This document shows positions 1-4,868 of a stretch of DNA of 8,964 bases, in pieces (position 1 is the first letter of the stretch; every line of letters begins with the position of its first letter). The DNA is from Bacteroidetes bacterium GWA2_30_7 (GTDB lineage Bacteria > Bacteroidota > Bacteroidia > Bacteroidales > GWF2-33-38): NCBI GenBank assembly GCA_001768155.1, contig MENC01000063.1:1-8964 (forward strand), written 5' to 3'. Both the position numbers and the translations under genes were made by a program. The notes beneath the pieces were generated by a model, which was given only the letters and a program-made list of their open reading frames with translations, searched no databases and was not told where the DNA came from.

Positions 1-8
1 TTAATAAT

Positions 9-359
9 TTAACCAATTGGAAAGTGTTTTTCGGCAATGTTTTGTTCAATAACCGGTGCATCAAAAATGATAAAAGGTTTATTTTTTTCTTCTTCAATTT
101 CTTTTTCAATTTGCTTACATGTATTCATTACATTATAAAATTCTTTAATATTATCAATTAAGTTTTTATCGATAAAATTAACTGGTATATAAGCATTTGA
201 TGTAATTGAACTATATAGTTCATGAATTTTTTGTTTGTTAATTTCAGTGCTATCTACTATTAATAGAGAGTTGTGCATATTTAAATTATTTGAAAATGAA
301 GAATTAGAAATAATTAATGCTGCTGAAATTGTAATTAATATTTTAAATAAGTTTTTCAT
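9..359 (-). CDS. Small exported protein of unknown function (116 aa)
   Basis: I do not recognise this protein. Residues 1-23 look like a Sec signal peptide (MKNLFK, then a hydrophobic stretch ending in SNSSFS), with likely cleavage before Asn24, so the product probably acts in the periplasm or envelope. The mature part is about 93 residues. It has an extended beginning (SLLIVDSTEINKQKI), a middle predicted to be helical, a charged run rich in Glu and Lys around residues 84-92, and a hydrophobic segment (PFIIFDAPVIE) near the end. The only cysteine is in the middle. The start ATG is chosen because it gives a complete signal peptide; the next Met (residue 28) would remove it. The gene ends 8 bases from the window edge, so its downstream context is unseen. 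It lacks the leader element found before four other genes here. The reading frame and export are fairly secure; the function is not known. Confidence 0.7.
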   Translation of the reverse strand: MKNLFKILITISAALIISNSSFSNNLNMHNSLLIVDSTEINKQKIHELYSSITSNAYIPVNFIDKNLIDNIKEFYNVMNTCKQIEKEIEEEKNKPFIIFDAPVIEQNIAEKHFPIG

Positions 360-695
360 AAAATTTTTCTTTTAATGATTAGTTAAAATTACTATTGAGG
401 AAGAGGATTTAACTGACTGAAAAACTTGATTTTAAAAAATAAGTATTTACGCTTAGAAAGTTGCTAAAATTACATAAATGATGTTGCGCAAATTGTATTT
501 TTACCACATGCGTATTATAATGCGTACAAAAACAATGACTTAAATGTGTATCTCGCAGATATGCAAAGCGATATGTAGTAAATATTCGAAGTTTACAATT
601 TCAAATCGCATATTTACAATAAAAAAACCTTCAAGGTTATGATAACTTTGAAGGTTTAAGTCGGTTAAGACAGCCTATTTTTATATTAATAATTT
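360..695. other. Intergenic stretch without a gene
   Basis: This 336-base gap lies between the 116-residue gene and the end of the 528-residue gene. The only clear structure is the terminator hairpin at 621-657. The rest is AT-rich. A direct repeat TGCGTA-TTATAA-TGCGTA lies around 510-526. On the minus strand a weak TAnnTTT-like box (TAATTTTA) lies near 465-472 and could belong to a promoter for the small gene, but I see no convincing -33 partner. No leader element, tRNA or other recognisable feature is present. Confidence 0.6.
621..657 (-). terminator. Rho-independent terminator of the 528-aa gene
   Basis: A near-perfect palindrome: the arms 626-639 (AACCTTCAAGGTTA) and 643-656 (TAACTTTGAAGGTT) pair over 14 bp with one G-U and a 3-nt loop. 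On the minus strand the stem is followed directly by a run of seven U (complement of 621-627). It lies about 40 bases after the stop codon of the gene ending at 696. Stem plus U tract makes this the strongest terminator in the window. Confidence 0.88.
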
Positions 696-2282
696 TTATT
701 CAAAACCTATTTTTCCAAACCAGAAAATATTCCCTTTTTTATTCAAACCAAGATATGTATAAGAACCATCGTCGGGGTTTGTTATATTTGGAAAATCATT
801 TTGTAGAAAATATGTTGGTTTATCTTTTACAGTACCAAATTTTTGAAAATTGCTGATTTCACCTGTTGCTAAATCTATCTTTGCAATGTTAGGATAAACT
901 AATGCTTTTGGTTTTTCACCATTTCCTGCTTCTTCTTTAAAACCAACCATTTCCCATACTTCCCAATAAGCATATTTATCTGTAAATTTTATAAATTGAG
1001 TGCATGAATTAAATTTTGCTACATCATTCATCTCTTCTGGGCGAACTCCATATTGAGCTTTAAGAATACCAGTATTGTCAAAATAAAACATCAATATATC
1101 AAGATGTTCACCTTTTGAATTTAGATTTTGTCCACAAATAAACAATGAACCATCTTTTGCAACTGCTGTATAATTAAAATCAAAACGTTTACCACTGTAG
1201 GCAGGGCTCTTTTTTTGATTTTCAGGTTTTTTAAGTTTTGTTTCAAAATCTTCCAAATTGGTAGTTGTTACATAGTCCACTTTATCGCCTGTGATTTTAG
1301 CTAACTGATAAATTTTCCATTTAGGGTTGTCTCCCCATGAAGCTGAAAATGTAACCTTTGATGTTGATAAATCTTTGCCTTCTTTTGCAGGTCCTACAAA
1401 GTATAAGCTTCCTTGTTTTGAAATCATTTGTTCAATATCCCAATCACTTGCCTTAACTTTAAATGGTACTCTTTTAAGCAATTTACCTTGATTAGACACA
1501 CGCCACATCTCATAATCATTTTTATCACCTAATTTATCTTTATCAGTAGCATTTGAAGCTTTGAAAAGCATACAAATTTCATCACTTTCATTTTCTCCTT
1601 CTGCTGGTATTGTAAATGTAGTAAATAAAGACATTTGTTTTTCAAATTTCATTGTTTCAACAACTTCAACACTTAAATCATTGTTAACTCTAAGAAAATG
1701 ATACTCAAGAGGGTCAACGTTTGGGTTATCTCTTGTTGGTATTACTATAACTAATGCAAATGCGTCGCCAGTTTCGTCATTTTCAAATACTTTTAATTGT
1801 GCGAATCTATTACCATCTTCGGTTTTAGGTTTAACCTTATCAAGAAGTGTTACTTTCTTGTTATAGTTTTTATTATACCAGCTCCATGTATATTCTATTT
1901 TCTTTTTTTTAAGTACCATTCCTCCTATACCAGCTCCAATTGAAACACCTTCTACAACAAAATATTCACCTTTAAATTTACCAGCTTTATATTCTTCTTC
2001 TTTCTCTTCGATTTTCACAAAGTTGTAGTCTTTATCAAAAATGTAATTTTGATATTTAATTTTAACTTTATCGCCTTTACCTGATAAGGTTTTGCTTGTG
2101 TTAACTTTTGTGCCAAATGAAAGCACAGTTGTTTTGTCAGAAGGATTAATGTAAACTTCATCTAAGAATCCTCTTTTTGCTTTACCTTCAACCTCGTAGG
2201 TTTTTTCAAATGTAAGTTTCTGAGCTTGTGTTACAAATACAGCAAAAATTATTAAAGTTGCTGTAATAAATGTTCTTTTCAT
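696..2282 (-). CDS. Exported protein of unknown function, possibly propeller-like (528 aa)
   Basis: I cannot assign a named family. Residues 1-20 form a clear Sec signal peptide (MKRTF, hydrophobic core, TQA) with likely cleavage before Gln21; there is no lipobox. The mature protein is rich in Lys, Glu and aromatic residues and in short beta strands. Several segments have the style of beta-propeller or WD40-like blades, for example 'AVAKDGSLFICGQNLNSKG' (about 373-391), 'GSLYFVGPAKEGKD' (291-304) and the C-terminal 'NKKGNIFWFGKIGFE'. A Gly-rich patch (VSIGAGIGGMVLKKKK, 113-128) could be a turn or a short membrane-contacting segment. No type IX C-terminal sorting domain is visible. The start at 2282 is the one that gives the signal peptide, and it lies 21 nt downstream of leader element copy 1. 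The gene ends in a strong terminator. It follows the 211-residue gene with only a weak hairpin between them, so partial read-through is possible. Export is likely; the role is unknown. Confidence 0.85.
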   Translation of the reverse strand: MKRTFITATLIIFAVFVTQAQKLTFEKTYEVEGKAKRGFLDEVYINPSDKTTVLSFGTKVNTSKTLSGKGDKVKIKYQNYIFDKDYNFVKIEEKEEEYKAGKFKGEYFVVEGVSIGAGIGGMVLKKKKIEYTWSWYNKNYNKKVTLLDKVKPKTEDGNRFAQLKVFENDETGDAFALVIVIPTRDNPNVDPLEYHFLRVNNDLSVEVVETMKFEKQMSLFTTFTIPAEGENESDEICMLFKASNATDKDKLGDKNDYEMWRVSNQGKLLKRVPFKVKASDWDIEQMISKQGSLYFVGPAKEGKDLSTSKVTFSASWGDNPKWKIYQLAKITGDKVDYVTTTNLEDFETKLKKPENQKKSPAYSGKRFDFNYTAVAKDGSLFICGQNLNSKGEHLDILMFYFDNTGILKAQYGVRPEEMNDVAKFNSCTQFIKFTDKYAYWEVWEMVGFKEEAGNGEKPKALVYPNIAKIDLATGEISNFQKFGTVKDKPTYFLQNDFPNITNPDDGSYTYLGLNKKGNIFWFGKIGFE

Positions 2283-2300
2283 ATTTTATTTATTTTAAGT

Positions 2301-2365
2301 TTTCCTACTCTTATGGCTTTTCGGTAACGCCTCGTTTTTTTAGTGGTATCTGAACTCCACTTTTT
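2301..2365 (-). promoter_or_regulatory. Leader element copy 1 (long form, two hairpins)
   Basis: On the minus strand this leader shows, 5' to 3', a hairpin with arms AGUGG/CCACU (2342-2361), an A7 tract, CG, then the core: GGC (2329-2331), a loop ending in CCGAAAA, GCC (2315-2317) and the conserved tail GAGUAGGAAA. The tail GAGUAGG ends 21 nt before the ATG of the 528-residue gene. The same arrangement stands before three other genes in the window. The function is inferred from conservation and fixed spacing to the start codon; I do not recognise a known RNA class. Confidence 0.7.
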
Positions 2366-2437
2366 ATTTAAATTAATAGCTTTTTTCTGAAAGATATTTG
2401 AAGTAGTAATTTAGTAAGAATGAAATTGAGGGTTTCA

Positions 2438-3073
2438 TTAATCTAATCTAAATGAAATACCTAATCGTAAAGACCTTGTTGTAATACTTGAGCCTTTCTT
2501 TTTATAAAAGTTTAAATCTGGTTGTAAATTAAATCCAACCTTTCCATAACCAACCGAAATAGAATTTCTCCATTGTATCTCCCAACCTGTCCCAATTCCT
2601 GCCCCTAACACACAAACATAAGTAACAATTTTATTTATTCTGTATTGAGTACATAATACTGGACCTAATGTGTACATTCCATTATCAAAACCTGGAGCAC
2701 CTAATGCTCTAATATCCATATCTAGCCCTATTCCAATTGTATAATCATCAGTTGTTTCTACCTGTTTTCCTCCATACATTGATAAAAATCCTGCATCGAA
2801 GCTTTTGTAATCACTCGCCGATTTTCCTGCTAATTCAGCAAGTAATGCTGGAATCATTCCAAAATCACCACCTAAAAATCTATCATTTCCTACGCTTACA
2901 GCAGTAAAAGTATATGGAATATTTTTTTCTCTTAGTTTTGGTCCATTTTGAGGTTTACTTTTTATTGAGCTGAATTGATAAACATTAAATGCTAAAAATC
3001 TTGGTTGAGTAAAAGATTTTATGCTCCAGAGCAAAATAAATGTTATAAAAGTAAAGAGGATAAATATTTTCAT
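2438..3073 (-). CDS. Small exported, probable outer-membrane barrel protein (211 aa)
   Basis: Residues 1-22 are a strongly hydrophobic export signal (MKIFILFTF...SFT), probably cleaved near Gln23. The rest has alternating hydrophobic and polar residues with aromatic girdles, as in a small outer-membrane beta-barrel: 'YTIGIGLDMDIRAL', 'GMYTLGPVLCTQYRI', 'VTYVCVLGAGIGTGWEI', 'SISVGYGKVGFNLQPDLNFY' and the final strand 'SLRLGISFRLD'. A Gly- and Asp-rich middle region (about 62-130) may form loops. I do not recognise a specific family. The start at 3073 gives the signal and lies 18 nt after leader element copy 2. The neighbour upstream is another barrel-like protein, and a hairpin terminator separates the two. 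Two cysteines (141 and 154) in neighbouring predicted strands are unusual for a barrel. Location in the outer membrane is an inference from composition. Confidence 0.75.
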   Translation of the reverse strand: MKIFILFTFITFILLWSIKSFTQPRFLAFNVYQFSSIKSKPQNGPKLREKNIPYTFTAVSVGNDRFLGGDFGMIPALLAELAGKSASDYKSFDAGFLSMYGGKQVETTDDYTIGIGLDMDIRALGAPGFDNGMYTLGPVLCTQYRINKIVTYVCVLGAGIGTGWEIQWRNSISVGYGKVGFNLQPDLNFYKKKGSSITTRSLRLGISFRLD

Positions 3074-3090
3074 TTTTTTAATGTTAAGTT

Positions 3091-3125
3091 TCCTACTCGT
3101 AAGGCTTTTCGGAATCCGCCTATTT
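3091..3125 (-). promoter_or_regulatory. Leader element copy 2 (short form)
   Basis: On the minus strand the core reads AGGCGGAUUCCGAAAAGCCU followed by UACGAGUAGGAAA. The arms AGGC/GCCU pair over 4 bp around a loop with CCGAAAA. GAGUAGG ends 18 nt before the ATG of the 211-residue gene. The 5' AGUGG hairpin of copies 1 and 3 is missing here. Core sequence and spacing match the other three copies. Confidence 0.68.
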
Positions 3126-3271
3126 TGTATTTAAAATTTTGGTTGTTGAAATAAATTCAGTACAAGTTTTGGATTTCAAGATTTTATATTAAAAATTCTA
3201 AAATCAGTATTTGTTTTTTTGTATTTGAGTATTCGAGTGTTAGCGTTGTTGTATGCATTTTAGCTTTTATA

Positions 3272-3304
3272 AACCCTTCAATGTTTTCAAAACATTGAAG
3301 GGTT
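3272..3304 (-). terminator. Palindromic terminator after the 248-aa gene
   Basis: A perfect 33-base palindrome with 16-bp arms: AACCCTTCAATGTTTT, one central base, then AAAACATTGAAGGGTT. In RNA the loop would open to about five bases. It lies about 30 bases after the stop of the gene ending at 3336. The U tract on the minus strand is weak (GGGUUUAUAAAAGC), so termination may be incomplete, or the hairpin may protect the 3' end. Confidence 0.75.
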
Positions 3305-3335
3305 CAGAATGTAAATAATTAATTTAAAAAAAATA

Positions 3336-4082
3336 TCAAAAAGCAAAGCCTAAACTTAAACCCATCCTGAATCCCATACATGGGGTTTTAACTTTTACTG
3401 TTGCTTTATCTCCTGAAATTGTTACAGTAGCGTTTTTGCCACTTTCTGCAAGTTCTTTCTCAAGTTCAGCTTTTCCTTCGGCAGATAAATCACCAATTGC
3501 TGGGTCGGTAAGTGAAATACTAACATTTCCTGAGCCACCATGACCTCCAAGTATATACCAATCAATTGAAAAATGTTCTCCGATTAACCATTGTGTACCA
3601 ATCATTAATCCACCTCCATATCCGCCATAAGAAAATGCTGATTTGTAAGTATCTGTATTCCCGGTATCTTCATTTGTAAAGTCAAAATCTGTTTTAAAAG
3701 TATATTTACCATAACGGAAATATGGAGCTAAATAAAAACCATGTGGAGCTTGGTGTTCGTCTTTTTTTCCAGGGTAAAAGCGTAACTCAGGTGTAAATGA
3801 ATAACCTGAAACACTAAAATTTTTAAAACCGGCACTTTCTAAAGCTTCTGTTGATGCACTAGGAAATGCACCTGGCAACTTGCCTGGAAGCATAAAGTTA
3901 AAACCAAAGCAACCCGAAAAGTTTTTGTGAAAAGCATATTCACCTTGCAAATTTATATTTCGAAATGCTAAACCAAATAAATTAAGTTTTACTGTACCTT
4001 TTGGTCCGTCTTGTGAATTAGCTGAAATGCTAAAAAATACGACTAATGCAATTAAAATTGTTTTTTGAAGTGTTGTTCTCAT
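3336..4082 (-). CDS. Outer-membrane beta-barrel protein, DUF3575-like (248 aa)
   Basis: Residues 1-23 form a Sec signal peptide ending SISANS, cleaved before Gln24. The mature protein shows the pattern of a small eight-stranded barrel: 'GTVKLNLFGLAFRNINLQGEYAF' at the beginning, 'YSFTPELRFYPG' (94-105), 'HGFYLAPYFRYGKYTF' (114-129), 'GGGLMIGTQWLIGEHFSIDWYILGG' (156-180) and a last strand 'MGFRMGLSLGFAF' ending in the C-terminal Phe typical of barrels inserted by the BAM complex. This order (opening NL strand, 'ELRFYP', 'GFYLAPYFRY', 'DWYILGGHG') resembles the DUF3575 group of Bacteroidota outer-membrane proteins; that match is from memory, not a search. A charged, helix-prone insert (about 196-217, SAEGKAELEKELAESGKN) sits before the last strands and could be a large loop. 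The start at 4082 gives the signal peptide and lies 21 nt after leader copy 3. The likely promoter overlaps the 3' end of the upstream toxin gene. Confidence 0.82.
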   Translation of the reverse strand: MRTTLQKTILIALVVFFSISANSQDGPKGTVKLNLFGLAFRNINLQGEYAFHKNFSGCFGFNFMLPGKLPGAFPSASTEALESAGFKNFSVSGYSFTPELRFYPGKKDEHQAPHGFYLAPYFRYGKYTFKTDFDFTNEDTGNTDTYKSAFSYGGYGGGLMIGTQWLIGEHFSIDWYILGGHGGSGNVSISLTDPAIGDLSAEGKAELEKELAESGKNATVTISGDKATVKVKTPCMGFRMGLSLGFAF

Positions 4083-4100
4083 AGTTAATTAATTTAATGT

Positions 4101-4165
4101 TTTCCTACTCTTTAGGTTTTTCGGTTACACCCCGTTTTTTTGAGTGGGAGCTGGACTCCACTTTT
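4101..4165 (-). promoter_or_regulatory. Leader element copy 3 (long form, two hairpins)
   Basis: This copy has the same order as copy 1: an AGUGG/CCACU hairpin (4143-4162), an A7 tract, CG, then the core. Here the core stem is GGU/ACC instead of GGC/GCC, a change on both sides that keeps the base pair and supports a real RNA stem. The loop keeps CCGAAAA and the tail keeps GAGUAGGAAA. GAGUAGG ends 21 nt before the ATG of the 248-residue gene. The 20-base hairpin matches copy 1 at 17 positions. Confidence 0.72.
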
Positions 4166-4174
4166 TGTTATAAA

Positions 4175-4204
4175 CAAACTATCTGGATACAAAGTATTAT
4201 TCAA
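4175..4204 (-). promoter_or_regulatory. Possible promoter for the 248-aa gene
   Basis: On the minus strand TTG (4202-4204) is followed after 19 nt by ATAGTTTG (4175-4182), close to the Bacteroidota pattern of a -33 TTG and a -7 TAnnTTTG. Position one and two of the -7 box are inverted (AT for TA), so the match is imperfect. The -33 part lies in the last codons and stop of the toxin gene. A start site about 5-7 nt downstream would place leader copy 3 at the very 5' end of the transcript. Confidence 0.35.
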
Positions 4205-4523
4205 TCATTCTTAAACGTTCTTTTATTTCTTTATCAGAAATATTTGCTTGTTCCGATTTATCATAAATTGAGATGAGATAAACAGTTTCTTTTTGTACAT
4301 ATACATAGGTAATTATCCTTGCACTACCGCTTTCACCTTTACCTTTTGATGTTACTGCGAGGCGAATTTTATAACATCCGTACCCAATATGAGTTCCTTC
4401 AAAAGGGTTATTTTCAAGATGAGGAATTAATTCAGCGTATTCTCGTTTTAGTGAAGGATACTTTTTTGAAAGTCGCTTTAGTTCACGAACAAATTTATGG
4501 GATGTATTTATTTTATAGCTCAT
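4197..4523 (-). CDS. Type II toxin, RelE/ParE superfamily (108 aa)
   Basis: The length and sequence fit a RelE/ParE-fold toxin. It has an N-terminal helical pair 'HKFVRELKRLSKKYPSLKREYAELIPHLENNP' (9-40), then the strand 'CYKIRLAVTSKGKGESGSARIITYVYV' (50-76), whose K-I-R-x-A-x-x-S-K-G-K-G-x-S-G-x-A-R-x-I pattern is typical of this toxin group, and 'VYLISIYDKSEQANISDKEIKERL' at the C-terminus. Members of the superfamily are mostly mRNA interferases acting on the ribosome (RelE) or gyrase inhibitors (ParE); the sequence does not tell me which applies. It has no signal peptide, so it is cytoplasmic. The start at 4523 overlaps the antitoxin gene by 11 bases (ATGAGCTATAA), implying translational coupling in one operon with the antitoxin first. 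The protein looks intact, with no frameshift. Confidence 0.88.
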   Translation of the reverse strand: MSYKINTSHKFVRELKRLSKKYPSLKREYAELIPHLENNPFEGTHIGYGCYKIRLAVTSKGKGESGSARIITYVYVQKETVYLISIYDKSEQANISDKEIKERLRMIE

Positions 4524-4719
4524 CCAATAATTCTCTTGCAGATTTTAATTTTATTTTTCCTTGTTTATGAAGTTTGACTTCTTCAACTGCCTCGCTGATG
4601 CTATTCAGAAATTTTTCTTTTTCCTGATTAAACGGTTTTGTCTTCACAAAAGAAAAATTTTTCATCAGTTCCATAAAGAAATCAGCCTTGCTGTCCTTTA
4701 TGTCTAATAATACTATCAT
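4513..4719 (-). CDS. Type II antitoxin partner of the RelE/ParE-like toxin (68 aa)
   Basis: This small acidic-basic protein precedes the toxin in the same operon and overlaps it by 11 bases. The N-terminus (MIVLLDIKDSKADFFMELMKNFSFVKTKPF) looks like a short strand followed by a helix, the likely dimerisation part. The C-terminus 'ISEAVEEVKLHKQGKIKLKSARELLDEL' resembles the toxin-binding tail of many Bacteroidota antitoxins, which often read AVEEVxLxKxGKxKxxxAxxLLDEL. I see no obvious HTH, so direct DNA binding is unproven. The start at 4719 is chosen because it gives the full N-terminal strand; internal Met16 and Met19 would cut it. A TATATTTG box 33 nt upstream supports this start. The toxin pairing is stronger evidence for its role than the sequence alone. 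Confidence 0.8.
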   Translation of the reverse strand: MIVLLDIKDSKADFFMELMKNFSFVKTKPFNQEKEKFLNSISEAVEEVKLHKQGKIKLKSARELLDEL

Positions 4720-4751
4720 AATTAAATATTTTTTAAAATTCTATTATAAAG

Positions 4752-4759
4752 CAAATATA
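4752..4759 (-). promoter_or_regulatory. Probable -7 box of the antitoxin-toxin operon
   Basis: On the minus strand this reads TATATTTG, an exact match to the Bacteroidota -7 consensus TAnnTTTG. It lies 32 nt before the antitoxin ATG, giving a 5' untranslated region of roughly 25 nt. I see no clear -33 TTG at the usual distance, only T-rich sequence. Autorepression by the toxin-antitoxin complex would be usual, but no operator palindrome is obvious. Confidence 0.45.
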
Positions 4760-4815
4760 TGAATTTTATTGAAACTTAAAAATTCGCATTTACTAATTGA
4801 ATTTTCGTAGGAATT

Positions 4816-4862
4816 GTTTCCCCGAAAGTTCGGGATAGGCTGTGTCACTCAATTACGGAAAC
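4816..4862 (-). terminator. Possible terminator after the OmpA-family gene
   Basis: On the minus strand, just after the stop codon of the gene ending at 4869, an outer pair GTTTCC (4857-4862) / GGAAAC (4816-4821) encloses an inner hairpin CCCGA-ACTT-TCGGG (4821-4834). No U tract follows, so this is weak as an intrinsic terminator. It may instead be a dispersed intergenic repeat. Confidence 0.35.
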
Positions 4863-4868
4863 CTCAAA

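Noticed and set aside
200..300. TonB-dependent receptor plug-like motif (LLIVDSTEI) in the 116-aa protein
   Set aside because: Only a few residues resemble the plug motif. The rest of the plug and the barrel are absent, so similarity is too weak.
696..900. Type IX secretion C-terminal sorting domain on the 528-aa protein
   Set aside because: The C-terminus (KKGNIFWFGKIGFE) lacks the usual sorting-domain motifs and length pattern.
2342..2365. AGTGG/CCACT hairpin followed by TTTTT read as a plus-strand terminator
   Set aside because: There is no plus-strand gene to terminate, and the same hairpin recurs in copy 3 with the conserved leader core. It fits better as part of the minus-strand leader.
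2301..2365. Identification of the leader as a known riboswitch (c-di-GMP, preQ1, SAM or glutamine types)
   Set aside because: Only isolated short strings resemble these classes. The conserved cores and the arrangement of helices do not match.
2419..2439. AATGAAA/TTTCATT hairpin at the stop of the 211-aa gene as a terminator
   Set aside because: The stem is only 7 AT-rich pairs, it overlaps the stop codon, and no U tract follows on the minus strand.
3091..3125. A pseudoknot between the loop UUCC and the tail GGAA of the leader element
   Set aside because: It pairs over four bases in copies 2 and 4, but only CC/GG remains in copies 1 and 3, so conservation does not support it.
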